64,000 nucleotides of DNA, taken from NCBI GenBank assembly GCA_934511365.1, contig CAKSWC010000001.1:202558-266557 (forward strand), written 5' to 3'. A program made the position numbers and the translations under genes. The notes under the pieces are model-generated. The model ran no database searches, was not told where the DNA came from, and saw only the letters and a program-made list of their open reading frames with translations. Shown here piece after piece: positions 33,177 through 42,600 of this stretch; position 1 is the stretch's first letter; each line of letters opens with the position of its first letter. This stretch comes from an uncultured Eubacteriales bacterium (GTDB lineage: Bacteria; Bacillota; Clostridia; Oscillospirales; Acutalibacteraceae).

Positions 33177-34538
33177 TCAGTTCTTAAGCGAATGCATCGG
33201 CGCCGGAATGCGTCCCCCGCGCGCAATGAACTCCTTTGAAGAGAACGGGTGAACCGGCATCACGGGAGCTGAGCCGAGAAGTCCGCCGAACTCAACGATA
33301 TCTCCAACCTTTTTTCCGGGCGCCGGAATAATTCTGACCGCGGTGGTCTTGCAGTTGACAACGCCTATCGCCGCCTCGTCTGCAATAATCGCGGAGAGCG
33401 TTGAAGCCGGTGTATCGCCCGGAACGGCAATCATGTCAAGGCCTACCGAGCAGACGCAGGTCATTGCCTCAAGCTTGTCAAGCTTGAGCGAGCCGCTCTG
33501 CGCAGCGGCAATCATTCCCTCGTCCTCGCTGACGGGGATAAATGCACCGGAAAGCCCGCCAACATGGTTGCTCGCCATTACGCCGCCCTTTTTAACCGCG
33601 TCGTTGAGCAAAGCAAGCGCCGCCGTTGTTCCGTGGGTTCCGCAGCTTTCAAGTCCCATTTCTTCAAGTATCCTTGCAACGGAATCGCCCTTTTCCGGGG
33701 TCGGCGCGAGCGAAAGGTCAACAATTCCAAACGGAACGCCGAGCCTTTCGGACGCTTCTTTTGCAACAAGCTGTCCCATGCGCGTAATTTTGAACGCGGT
33801 CTTTTTGACCGTTTCCGCAACAACGTCAAACGGCTCACCCTTGCAGCTTTGAAGCGCGTGATACACAACGCCGGGACCGCTGACGCCAACATTAATAACG
33901 CACTCCGGCTCACCGACGCCGTGGAACGCTCCGGCCATGAACGGATTGTCCTCAACCGCGTTGGCAAAAACAACAAGCTTTGCGCAGCCGAAGCCGCCGG
34001 CATCCTTTGTTTTTTCCGCCGTTTTTTTGATCGTTTCACCCATGAGCGCAACCGCGTCCATATTGATTCCGGCCTTTGTTGAAGCAACGCAAACGCTTGA
34101 GCAAACGCGGTCGGTCACCGAGAGCGCCTCCGGGATGGATTTGATGAGCCTCAAGTCGCTTTCAGTGAATCCCTTGTTAACAAGGGCGGAAAAACCGCCG
34201 ATGAAATTCACGCCGCATTTTTTTGCGGCCTCATCAAGCGCAATGGCAAAGGGAACATAGCTTTTTGAATCGCTGGCGGCGGCAACAAGGGCAATCGGCG
34301 TTACGGAAATGCGCTTGTTAACAATCGGAATTCCGAATTCGCGTTCAATCTGCTCTCCGGTTTCAACAAGCTTTTCGGCCTTGCGGCAGATTTTTTCATA
34401 AACCCTTTCGCACGCCTTGTCAATATCCTCATCGCAGCAGTCAAGAAGCGAGATACCCATTGTTATGGTTCTCACGTCAAGATGCTGATTGTCAATCATA
34501 TCAAGGGTACTTATTATATCTTTCGGATTATACAGCAT
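33177..34538 (-). CDS. UPF0210 (PFL-like, DUF711) protein
   Basis: A 453-residue protein of the UPF0210 family. It shows ITMGISLLDCCDED near the start, VNKRISVTPIALVAAA, FIGGFSALVNKG, GFGCAKLVVFANAVEDNPFMAGAFHG, and GTHGTTAALALLNDAVKKGG. The fold is related to pyruvate-formate-lyase-type proteins but no glycyl-radical motif is present, so enzymatic activity is not established. It follows the ACT-domain gene by 12 bases, an association conserved in many Firmicutes and archaea, so the ACT protein probably senses an amino acid for it (inference). Confidence 0.92.
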   Translation of the reverse strand: MLYNPKDIISTLDMIDNQHLDVRTITMGISLLDCCDEDIDKACERVYEKICRKAEKLVETGEQIEREFGIPIVNKRISVTPIALVAAASDSKSYVPFAIALDEAAKKCGVNFIGGFSALVNKGFTESDLRLIKSIPEALSVTDRVCSSVCVASTKAGINMDAVALMGETIKKTAEKTKDAGGFGCAKLVVFANAVEDNPFMAGAFHGVGEPECVINVGVSGPGVVYHALQSCKGEPFDVVAETVKKTAFKITRMGQLVAKEASERLGVPFGIVDLSLAPTPEKGDSVARILEEMGLESCGTHGTTAALALLNDAVKKGGVMASNHVGGLSGAFIPVSEDEGMIAAAQSGSLKLDKLEAMTCVCSVGLDMIAVPGDTPASTLSAIIADEAAIGVVNCKTTAVRIIPAPGKKVGDIVEFGGLLGSAPVMPVHPFSSKEFIARGGRIPAPMHSLKN

Positions 34539-34550
34539 TTTTTATACCTC

Positions 34551-34820
34551 TCAAACCCTGTGCATGAGCGTGAAGATATCCTCGCGCTGAGTGTGGATAA
34601 CAAGGCCCATCTTTTTTCCAAGCGCATCAAGCTTTTCCGCAAGCGAGGCAACGCCGGCCGCGCTTTTCGATGTGTCAACAAGCATAGTCATGGTGAAGAA
34701 CTCCTCCATAACCGTCTGGCTGATATCAAGTATATTAACGCTGTTTTCGCTCAGGAGAGTGCAAACGGCCGCAATAATACCCGTGGTGTCTCTTCCCGAG
34801 ACCGTTACAATCGCTTTCAT
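34551..34820 (-). CDS. ACT-domain protein (UPF0237)
   Basis: An 89-residue protein that is a single ACT domain: KAIVTVSGRDTTGIIAAVCT at the N-terminus, NILDISQTVMEEFFTMTMLVD, and the basic C-terminal tail GLVIHTQREDIFTLMHRV. ACT domains bind amino acids. AGAGG lies before the ATG. First gene of a two-gene operon with the UPF0210 protein. Confidence 0.92.
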   Translation of the reverse strand: MKAIVTVSGRDTTGIIAAVCTLLSENSVNILDISQTVMEEFFTMTMLVDTSKSAAGVASLAEKLDALGKKMGLVIHTQREDIFTLMHRV

Positions 34821-34888
34821 TAATCCAAACCTCTTTCAATAAGTTTAAAGCAGCCACCGGTTGACCGAGCGTTGCTTAATCTTAAACT

Positions 34889-34917
34889 ATTATACTTTAT
34901 ATTGAGAAAAAGGTCAA
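34889..34917 (-). promoter_or_regulatory. Promoter of the ACT-UPF0210 operon
   Basis: On the minus strand TTGACC (34912-34917) and TATAAT (34889-34894) are 17 bases apart. A leader of about 60 bases contains an ACCGGT-centred hairpin. Confidence 0.7.
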
Positions 34918-34981
34918 TCTTGCTCTCCGGGCAAACTGAATAATTTTTCTGCTAAAATTTCGACTTTTTTTGCATTTTCCG

Positions 34982-35009
34982 TTCACAAAATTCCCTTTTC
35001 GTGTATAAT
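34982..35009 (+). promoter_or_regulatory. Promoter of the YifB/ComM gene
   Basis: TTCACA and TATAAT are 16 bases apart, about 70 bases before the start codon. Confidence 0.6.
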
Positions 35010-35078
35010 AGTTTCAACAGATAAGTAACCGCTCGGTTAATCACGGCTTACTTAAAACAGTCAAAGGGGAATTTATAT

Positions 35079-36614
35079 ATGTTTGCAAAAGTCAACAGCA
35101 TCGGCCTTTTCGGCCTCGGTTCATATTCAGTGGGTGTTGAGGCATCAACGGAAAGCCTTGCAATGCCGAAGTTTGACCTTGTTGGCCTTCCGGACGCAGC
35201 GGTTTCCGAATCGCGGGACAGAGTCCGCGCGGCAATGAAAAACAACAAAATGCAGTTTCCGGTCGGGCGCATCACGGTTAACCTTTCCCCCGCCGACAAG
35301 AAAAAGGAAGGGCCGATGTATGACGTTCCGATTCTTATTGCGCTGCTCATTGCCTCCGGCCAGCTTCAGGCGGAAATTTCAACCTCTGCGTTTTTCGGCG
35401 AGCTTTCCCTCGGCGGAAAGGTCAGGAAGGTCAACGGTGCTCTTCCGATGGCTATCCACGCAAGAGAGAGCGGAATAAGCGACCTTTATGTTCCGCTTGA
35501 AAACGCAAGCGAATGCGCCGTTGTTGACAAAATCAACATCTATCCGGTTGAAAACATCACCCAGCTCATTGAGCACTTAAGAGGAACAAGAAGAATTCAA
35601 AAAATAGACAAAAGTTTTTATGGCGAGCTTGATTACACAAGCGAGTATCTCCCGGATTTTGCGGACGTCAAAGGTCAGTACCCGGTCAAGCGTGCGCTTG
35701 AAATTGCAGCCGCCGGCGGCCACAATACTCTTATGATCGGCCCTCCCGGTTCGGGAAAAAGTATGCTTGCAAAACGCATTCCTTCAATACTTCCGGACAT
35801 GACTTTTGAAGAAAGCCTTGAAACAACAAAGATTTACTCCATTGCCGGAATGCTCAATTCAAACATTTCGCTCATCAAGTCCAGACCGTTCCGCTCTCCG
35901 CACCACACAATTTCAAGCGCCGGACTTTCCGGCGGCGGACGGATTCCGCGTCCCGGAGAGCTGAGTCTTGCCCACCACGGCGTGCTTTTTCTTGATGAGC
36001 TTCCGGAATTTCCGCGTGCAACAATGGAGGTTCTGCGTCAGCCGATGGAGGACGGCCAAATCACAATCGCCCGTGTTTCCGGAACACTGACATATCCGTG
36101 CGAGGTCATGCTTGTTTGCGCAATGAATCCTTGTCCGTGCGGCTATTACGGCCATCCGACCAAAAGATGCACCTGTCCCAAAGGTGCTCCGGCAAAGTAT
36201 CTTGCAAAGGTCAGCGGTCCGCTCCTCGACCGGCTTGACATCCACATTGAAGTTCCGCAGGTGGACTTCAAAAAGCTCTCCGATGACTCACTCGCCGAAA
36301 GCTCAGCGGAAATTAAAAAGCGCGTCAACGCGGCGCGGAAAATTCAGCAGCAGAGGCTTTCCGGAACAGGCGTTTCCTGCAACGGGAAAATGACCCCGGC
36401 AATGACAAGAAAGTTCTGCGTTATTGACGGGCAAACAAAGAATATGCTTGAAAAAAGCTTTGAGGCTCTCGGTCTTTCCGCAAGGGCATATGACAAAATT
36501 CTGCGCGTTGCAAGAACGATTGCCGACCTTGAGGGCAGCGAAAACATCACCATTGACCATGTGACGGAGGCCGTTCAGTACAGAAGCCTTGACAGAAAGT
36601 TTTGGAGAGAATAG
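35079..36614 (+). CDS. YifB/ComM-family AAA+ ATPase (Mg-chelatase-like)
   Basis: A 511-residue protein in three parts: an N-terminal Lon-protease-like (ChlI) domain with VEASTESLAMPKFDLVGLPDAAVSES-type motifs (residues 20-45), the AAA+ core with Walker A GPPGSGKSMLAKRIP near residue 225, HHTISSAGLSGGG, Walker B LFLDELPEF, then CAMNPCPCGYYG and TKRCTC cysteines of the sensor region, and a C-terminal helical domain. In naturally transformable bacteria ComM is a helicase that extends branch migration during recombination; the role is likely the same kind here. Own promoter. Confidence 0.94.
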   Translation: MFAKVNSIGLFGLGSYSVGVEASTESLAMPKFDLVGLPDAAVSESRDRVRAAMKNNKMQFPVGRITVNLSPADKKKEGPMYDVPILIALLIASGQLQAEISTSAFFGELSLGGKVRKVNGALPMAIHARESGISDLYVPLENASECAVVDKINIYPVENITQLIEHLRGTRRIQKIDKSFYGELDYTSEYLPDFADVKGQYPVKRALEIAAAGGHNTLMIGPPGSGKSMLAKRIPSILPDMTFEESLETTKIYSIAGMLNSNISLIKSRPFRSPHHTISSAGLSGGGRIPRPGELSLAHHGVLFLDELPEFPRATMEVLRQPMEDGQITIARVSGTLTYPCEVMLVCAMNPCPCGYYGHPTKRCTCPKGAPAKYLAKVSGPLLDRLDIHIEVPQVDFKKLSDDSLAESSAEIKKRVNAARKIQQQRLSGTGVSCNGKMTPAMTRKFCVIDGQTKNMLEKSFEALGLSARAYDKILRVARTIADLEGSENITIDHVTEAVQYRSLDRKFWRE

Positions 36615-36617
36615 GGT

Positions 36618-36700
36618 TTTGCCTGCGGCAAAAAATGAAGCATTTTACCTTTCGGCAAAACATGAAGTGACTTTGTCATTGACTTTTTCAAATCACTCAC
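36618..36700 (+). repeat. Short ATGAAG hairpin array
   Basis: Units GCCTGCGGC, ATGAAGC, GCC-type CCTTTCGG, ATGAAGTGAC and GTCATTGA follow the ComM stop. The words match the array at 26094-26275, without a four-helix-bundle gene beside it. Confidence 0.55.
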
Positions 36701-36717
36701 CAGAAAATAAAATCACC

Positions 36718-36745
36718 CGGGAGCGAGCAATCGTTCCCGTTTTTT
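36718..36745 (+). terminator. Terminator of the YifB/ComM gene
   Basis: CGGGAGCG pairs with CGTTCCCG (one wobble) and six T residues follow. Confidence 0.8.
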
Positions 36746-36755
36746 GCTGTCGGTC

Positions 36756-36814
36756 TTTACTTTTTCTGCGTTTTTGTGTATAATATAATTAAAGAATTCT
36801 TGAATTCTCAAGAA
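36756..36814 (+). promoter_or_regulatory. Promoter and operator-like palindrome of the toxin-antitoxin pair
   Basis: TTTACT (36756-36761) and TATAAT (36779-36784) are 17 bases apart. Right at the expected transcript start lies TTCTTGA-ATTC-TCAAGAA (36797-36814), a perfect 7-bp inverted repeat. Antitoxins of this type usually repress their own promoter. Confidence 0.65.
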
Positions 36815-36832
36815 AAGAAAGGATGATTTGTT

Positions 36833-37087
36833 ATGAATCTTGCAAGAGTTTCTTCAAATGGTCAGGTAACAGTACCGATTGAAATTCGCCGTTTGCTCGG
36901 TCTTAAAGCCGGAGATAAAATCCTGTTTTTTCAAAAGTCAAGCGGAGAAATCGTTATGACAAACGCCTCTGCAAATGCTGTTTTGAAAGCGCAGGAAGGT
37001 TTTGCCGGTGTAGCTGAAGAGCTGAAAATCAAGAACGAAGAAGATGTTCAAGCTCTTGTTGATGAATTAAGACGCAAGGGAGAGTAA
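36833..37087 (+). CDS. AbrB/MazE-type antitoxin
   Basis: An 84-residue protein with an N-terminal swapped-hairpin AbrB domain (ARVSSNGQVTVPIEIRRLLG and LKAGDKILFF), then an acidic helical tail that likely wraps the toxin. It lies one base before the PIN toxin gene in the same transcript, and a palindrome sits at its promoter for self-repression. Reads as a VapB-type partner. Confidence 0.9.
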   Translation: MNLARVSSNGQVTVPIEIRRLLGLKAGDKILFFQKSSGEIVMTNASANAVLKAQEGFAGVAEELKIKNEEDVQALVDELRRKGE

Positions 37088-37088
37088 A

Positions 37089-37487
37089 ATGCGGATTTTG
37101 ATTGATACGAATATACTTTTTTCGGCTCTGCTTTTTCCGCAGTCAAAACCGGCATATGCTCTTTTATACGCCACCAATAATCATAAAATTGTTCTGACTG
37201 ACAGAAACATTTTTGAACTTCGTGAGATTGTTAAAAGAAAAAAGCCAAGCCTTCTTCCAATCACGGAAACTTTTCTTGCTCAGCTTTCCTTTGAATTGAT
37301 TCCGGCTGTTGAAGATGCGGCAAAAACAATTCGTGACGTTAAAGATCAGCCGATATTGAACGGTGCAATCATAGCCGATGTTGATATCATTCTTACCGGT
37401 GACAAAGACTTTTTGAGCCTTGACTTGGATCGCCCAAAATGCATGACTGCGGCAGAATTTTTAGAAAATGAGGGAGCAACCGCTTAA
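37089..37487 (+). CDS. PIN-domain toxin (VapC-like ribonuclease)
   Basis: A 132-residue PIN-domain protein. The acidic residues of the active site are visible: RILIDTNILFSALL near the N-terminus (Asp6), ELREIV (Glu in the middle), and NGAIIADVDIILTGDKDFL (Asp residues). The family cleaves RNA, often tRNA; the target here is unknown. It follows the antitoxin by a single base, so translation is coupled. Its stop codon lies inside its own terminator hairpin. Confidence 0.9.
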   Translation: MRILIDTNILFSALLFPQSKPAYALLYATNNHKIVLTDRNIFELREIVKRKKPSLLPITETFLAQLSFELIPAVEDAAKTIRDVKDQPILNGAIIADVDIILTGDKDFLSLDLDRPKCMTAAEFLENEGATA

Positions 37488-37503
37488 CGGTGCTCCCCTT
37501 TTT
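37472..37503 (+). terminator. Terminator overlapping the end of the PIN toxin gene
   Basis: GGGAGC pairs with GCTCCC around a CCG/CGG inner stem and a TTAA loop containing the stop codon; five T residues follow. The stop of the convergent GNAT gene begins two bases later. Confidence 0.7.
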
Positions 37504-37504
37504 A

Positions 37505-37951
37505 TCACACATCCTTAACCATCTGCAAATATTCAAGGTTTTTGAACCCCTTGCGTTTATAGAGCGCTCTTGCGCCCTCGTTTTCCGGCTCCGTTTCAAG
37601 GCGATACCTTGCGGCCGGAATATTTTTTTCAAGGAAGGCGAAAAACGCACTTCCGATTCCGTTATTCTGAAAGGCTTTGCGAACATAGAGTTCCTCCACC
37701 CAGACAAGCATTCCGCCAACCTCATGGGAGAACATCTTATCAAGAAGCGCATATCCGGCAATTTCGCCCTTGTCCGTTTCAAAAATATAGCACTCAAGAT
37801 AAACATCCGAACGCATAAGCTCGTCAAACGTGCTGAAGTGAAAGCTGTCGTCAACATTGTTCAGCACCGCGTCGCTTGAATAAAACTCGCGGCTCATTTT
37901 GATGAACTCATCCTTATCGGACGGGAGTATTTTTCTGATAGAGTAATTCAT
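37505..37951 (-). CDS. GNAT-family N-acetyltransferase
   Basis: A 148-residue acetyltransferase. Acetyl-CoA motif A reads VEELYVRKAFQNNGIGSAFF, with QNNGIG as the R/Q-x-x-G-x-G loop, and motif B is ETEPENEGARALYKRKGF. The target amine is unknown. AAAGGA precedes ATG 37951. It lies downstream of thyX on the same strand, separated by 111 bases that contain a CCGCC/GGCGG hairpin. Confidence 0.88.
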   Translation of the reverse strand: MNYSIRKILPSDKDEFIKMSREFYSSDAVLNNVDDSFHFSTFDELMRSDVYLECYIFETDKGEIAGYALLDKMFSHEVGGMLVWVEELYVRKAFQNNGIGSAFFAFLEKNIPAARYRLETEPENEGARALYKRKGFKNLEYLQMVKDV

Positions 37952-38062
37952 TTTCTGTTTTCCTTTCGGTCGCTGTCTTTGACTTCCGGCTTGAAGCAAA
38001 GCCTTGAAAGCGTTTTTTGTCCGCCCGTCTGCGCAGCAAACAGGCGGCTTTTTGGGCTCTTT

Positions 38063-39427
38063 TTATGAAAACAGCTCTTTCATTTCGGCCGTTTTTCCGC
38101 AGCTGAGTCTGCCCTCGGGACACTTTCCCTTTGAAAAGCAGCTCGGCCCATAGTTTTTAAAAAGCAGCGGTGAGCTTTTGCGCAGCTCAAAAAGGAGCCT
38201 TGTTGCTTTTTCCCGGATTTCCCACTGCGCTCTTGTGCAGGTGCGCAGGGAGAAAAACAGCCGCAGCTCGCGTCCGTTCATTGTTGAAACAACGTCAATC
38301 GTATTTCCGGAAAGCAAGCAATAAACACTCTTTCCGGAGGGTACACCTGTGCTTTTGAGTTCATCAAAAAGTTCCGCTGTTTTTTCAAACGCGGCAATGT
38401 ATTTTTCAAGCAGACCGCTCTCTTTCACCGAGGACGGAATGATATAGCTCCTTCGATTGCAAGAGTCAAGCTGCGGAACGCAAAGACTTTGCATTCTGTG
38501 GCGCGCAAGGTGGGTCAGTGTTGAAAGCGAGATATCATTGATTTTTACGGTGAACACCGCGCTTTCAAGAGCACGCGGCCTGTCTGAGGCAAAAACGGCG
38601 GAGAGTATTTTTTCAACCGTGACCTCATCGGCGAGTGCATTATCAATGTCTGCCGGCGAAAAATTCCCGCTTTCAATGAGGGCGGTTTTTGCAACAAGTT
38701 TTTCGCAGTCCGGCGTTGCAAAAAGGATTTCAACGTCCTTTTTAAGGCCGGGTTCCTGCGCTGTTTTTTGAACAAACGAAAAATCGGCAATGTCGCGATA
38801 ATTTTCATTGTCCGCCTCAAAATTTTCAAAAACTCCGGGTGCTTTTTCTTTGCAGCTGCGAAGCAGAGAGAGGCCGATGTTATAAATCTCCGGAATATTT
38901 TTTCCGCGGCCGAAAAGCATTGAACGCAGAACATTCACCATTTCCCGTCCGTTGAGCGAGCAGAAAAAGTTACTGAAAAAGCAATACGGCAAAACAAAGC
39001 GCGCGTCCTCTTTCGGAACGCCGCTTTCGCAAAGTTCTGAATAGAGCGCAAAAAGGAAGTCCATGTGAGCCACGTATTTTTCTTTGAGTTTTGCGCTTTC
39101 AAACTGCGGAACATAATATCCGCTGTCTGAAAAATCAACGTATCTGCGTGACTTCACGGTGAACGAAGCAAGGCGGAACTCAATCATAAACTGCTCAACA
39201 ACAACCGAAACATTTTCAAACGCAAGGTTAAAAAGCATATGCTCGATCGTTGAGGTATGGCCGGAACGAATGACTTTTGAAATGAGGTTTGAATTTTTCT
39301 GCGCGTCATGTGAACGCTCAAAAATTTCCAGTGCGGTTCCCTTTTGGGTTGAAATCCTTCCGGAGGCGGCGCAGACGCTCTCGCCGCAATCGGAAAAGCC
39401 GATGATATATGCACCTGATTCTGACAA
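38063..39427 (-). CDS. thyX: Double-length ThyX-type (FAD-dependent) thymidylate synthase
   Basis: A 454-residue protein of two ThyX-like halves, about twice the usual ~220. The first half has HTSTIEHMLFNLAFENVSV and SRRYVDFSDSGYYVP, but reads EFRLAS where the signature RHRxxS should be (residues 83-88). The second half has LARHRMQS (RHR at 309-311), NRRSYIIP, NGRELRLFFSLRTC and QWEIREKA, so the signature survives only here. ThyX makes dTMP from dUMP using FAD and methylene-THF. The start is TTG 39427 behind GGGGAGG; an ATG at 39481 lies inside the promoter. Confidence 0.88.
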   Translation of the reverse strand: MSESGAYIIGFSDCGESVCAASGRISTQKGTALEIFERSHDAQKNSNLISKVIRSGHTSTIEHMLFNLAFENVSVVVEQFMIEFRLASFTVKSRRYVDFSDSGYYVPQFESAKLKEKYVAHMDFLFALYSELCESGVPKEDARFVLPYCFFSNFFCSLNGREMVNVLRSMLFGRGKNIPEIYNIGLSLLRSCKEKAPGVFENFEADNENYRDIADFSFVQKTAQEPGLKKDVEILFATPDCEKLVAKTALIESGNFSPADIDNALADEVTVEKILSAVFASDRPRALESAVFTVKINDISLSTLTHLARHRMQSLCVPQLDSCNRRSYIIPSSVKESGLLEKYIAAFEKTAELFDELKSTGVPSGKSVYCLLSGNTIDVVSTMNGRELRLFFSLRTCTRAQWEIREKATRLLFELRKSSPLLFKNYGPSCFSKGKCPEGRLSCGKTAEMKELFS

Positions 39428-39462
39428 AACTTTTTCCTCCCCTGTTTTATGGTTACTTACAG

Positions 39463-39491
39463 ATTTTAATATAACGCGCATATTTTGTCAA
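39463..39491 (-). promoter_or_regulatory. Promoter of thyX
   Basis: On the minus strand TTGACA (39486-39491) and TAAAAT (39463-39468) are 17 bases apart; the leader is about 25 bases. Confidence 0.7.
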
Positions 39492-39565
39492 GTAACCCCT
39501 GATTAACCAAAAGTGTAACCTCCCACCCATTAATCGGCGGTTATCAAGCTTTCAAAAGCGCAAAA

Positions 39566-39593
39566 GCGGACGCCGCTTTTTTGCAGCGTCCGC
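39566..39593 (-). terminator. Terminator of the CxxC-repeat protein gene
   Basis: GCGGACGC pairs with GCGTCCGC with further weaker pairing inside; on the minus strand TTTTGCG follows. Confidence 0.65.
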
Positions 39594-39610
39594 CGAAAGA
39601 TTATTCGGGT

Positions 39611-42600
39611 TTATTTTACGGTTACTTTATAGGTCTTGCTGAAAGCGGAAGAAATTCTTGTTCCGGAGACCTTTTTGTTTGCAACAACCTTAACGTAATA
39701 TGTCTTTCCGCTCTTGAGCTTCTTAACGGTACGCGAGGTTTTTGTTGTTGCCTTAACGGCCTTGAAGCCGCTGTCCTTCTTGGTGCTGTAATAAACAGTA
39801 TAGCCCGTTGCGCCGGCAACCTTGTTCCACTTGAGGGTCACGCTCTTTTTTCCGGCCTCAACGCTCTTAACAGAGGGAGCCGCGGTCTTTGTTGCGGTGA
39901 GCAGCGACCTTGAAGCGGTTGAGTAATAAACCTTTGAGCCGAGCTTTGAAAAGGCGGTAACAACAACCTTGTATTCCGTTCCGGCCGCAAGCTTTTTGCC
40001 GTTATCAAGCTTTTTGAAGTTAACGCTTGTCTTGCTTGTTACAACGGTTCTGACAACTGTATTGCCCTTATAAAGCTGAACTCTGTAGCCCGCCGCACCG
40101 GGAACCGCGCTCCAGGAAGCTTTGATTGAATTCTTCGTCTGAGTTGCCGAAAGTTTCGCGGTCTTTGCTGTGAAGGAATATGTAATTTTGAAGGTGCGTG
40201 CAACGGTGCCCTCATAATCACCCATGAATGTTACGGTAACAACGGCGGTGCCGGGATATACATTGTTCTTATATGTTGCTGTGAAGTCAACGCCCTTAAC
40301 AAGAGCCTTTCCGTTTTCGTCCTTTGCAATAACACTCGGAGTCCATGCTCTGCCGATATACTTAACCTGTGAAACGGTGAGAGAAACGGACTTGATTTTT
40401 GCAATGGGTTCAGACGCAACTTCATCGCCGCAGACGGAGCACTTCCTGCTTTCCGTTGCGCCGTCCTCGGTGAGGGTAGCTTTCTTTTCCGGAACAAGAG
40501 TCTCATATGCGTGGCCGAGCGCCGGAGTAACAACCGGCTCTTCAAGAATTTCGCCGCAGACGGAGCATCTCTTTCCTCCGACGGACTTATCGGTTGTGCA
40601 GTCGCCGGGAACGTCGGGAATGGCCTCCGGCTTGTGGCCGCCCTTGTTGGGGATAACCTCTGATTTAATCTCATCGCCGCAATTCTTGCACTTTTTGCCT
40701 TCGGTTGCGCCGTCCTCGGTGCAGGTTGCCTCCTTCGCCGGGGTAACAACTTCATAGTCATGGCCGGTGGCCTTGACTACCGTGGGTTCTTCAAGAATAT
40801 CACCGCAGACGGAGCACTTTTTGCCGCCTGTTGAGCCGTCCTCGGTGCAGGTTGCAGCCTTTTCCGGAATTGCAACCGGAGTGTGCTCGGTCAGCATCGG
40901 GATTTCTTTCTGAGCAACAAGGATTTCGCCGCAGACGGAGCATTTCTTTCCGGCGGTCAGGCCGGCCTTTTTGCAGGTTGCCGGAACTTCCGGAAGCTCA
41001 ACCTCGGTGTGCTTTCCTGTTGCCTTAATAACTTTAGCGGTGGTATATGAGCAAACCTCGCACTTAACGCCGGCTTCGGTTCCGTCAACAAGGCAGGTTG
41101 CAGCAACCGCTTCAACATCCTTAAGCTTATGGTTTTCCGTTACGGTGTGACCTTCAACGGAAGCGGTGCAGCCGCTGTTTTTGCAGGTCTTTGTGTGGGT
41201 CTTTGCGTTTCCGTCGTCAACAAATTCGCCGTAATTATGGCCGGTAGCCGGAACAACGATGTCCGTTTTGATTACGGTCTCATGGGTCGGGCAGTCCTCA
41301 CGGACGCAGAAGGAGAATTCTTCGGCCTTTCCGGGAACAAGGCAGGTCGGAAGCTCGGTCACTGCGGTTTCCTTTGTGCTGAACTTGTGACCCTTTTCAT
41401 AGGTTTTGTGGTCGGATTCATACGGGCAGTTTTTGCATCTCCAGAATCCGTCATAGCCGTCCTGAGTGCAGGTTGCCGCCTTCGCTTCAACAAACGCAAG
41501 GTCATGAGCCGGCCTTCCGTCTTTGTCGTTAATGCAGATAGTTTCGGTGCAGCCGCGCTTGCAGGTGCATGTCATGGTCTTGCCGTCGGCATTTTTTACC
41601 CAATCGCCCCAAGCATGGCCGAGAGCCGAACCTACCGTGTAGGTTTCTGTTCCGACTGCTTGACAGTTTTTGCAGGAATAATAATACTTTGCAGGCTCGG
41701 TGCAGGTTGCACCTGAATTGGCTTTCGGTGCAATGCCAACGTCCTTTTTGATGAACTCATGACCGAGTGCGGTTCCTTTGAAAGTCTCTTTAGAGCTTGC
41801 AAGTCCGCATCTTGAGCAGCACTTTGCATATACTGCAGGTTCGGTGCAGGTTGCGCTTGATTTTTTATACCTGTCATCCATGATCTCTTTTGAAAAGTCA
41901 TGGCCAAGAGCAGGCTCTTCCGTTTGAGCAGCAAGAACGGCGTTGCAGACCGAGCAATGCTTGCCCTCTGTGAGGCCTTTTTCGGTGCAGGTTGGTTTTT
42001 TTGCCGGGTCAACAACCTCGGTGTGGTGACCAACGGCCTTGATTACTTCAATCTCTGTTGTGTAATCGCAGTCTTTGCACTTCTTATATGCTTTATAGCC
42101 ATCCTCAAAGCAGGAAGCGGCCTTCGCCTCAACATCCTTGAGGTCATGGTCCTCCTTGATGCAGAGCGTATAAGTTGCACCGCAGACGGAGCAGGTCTTT
42201 GTTTTCTTGGTTGCAAAATAAGAGATGAAAGCGTTGCTCACCCAGTCGCCCCAGGTGTGGTCTTTCTTGGCGATGGGTTCTCCGCCCCTTTCAAAGCCGC
42301 AGGTACGGCAGCGTTCAACCTTTTCCCTTCCCTCAACCTTGCAGGTCGGCTCACGCTTTGCGGAAAATTCAACAAAGTCATGCTCAACGCCGATTTTGTA
42401 CTGCGCGGTAACAACAAGGTCACCGGCAATTCTGTCAAAGGCCTTGTCCCACTTTCCGTTGAATTCATAATGTCTGCCCTCATTCCAATAGAAGTTTGAG
42501 GAAAGAGTCGGCGCAGTGGCCGCAGCACCGTAGGCAACGGTCTGAGAGACGGTCTGCTCCTTGTGGTCTTCGGTGTAATAAACGAATTTTACGGTATAGG

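Noticed and set aside
38021..38053. Terminator for thyX at the CCGCC/GGCGG hairpin
   Set aside because: T residues follow only on the plus strand, while thyX is on the minus strand; left as an unassigned hairpin.
39428..39481. ATG at 39481 as thyX start
   Set aside because: It lies between the -35 and -10 boxes and lacks a ribosome-binding site; TTG at 39427 has GGGGAGG.
41900..42499. A 199-codon open frame on the plus strand inside the CxxC gene
   Set aside because: Antisense shadow of the repeats; the repeat structure makes long open frames on the other strand.
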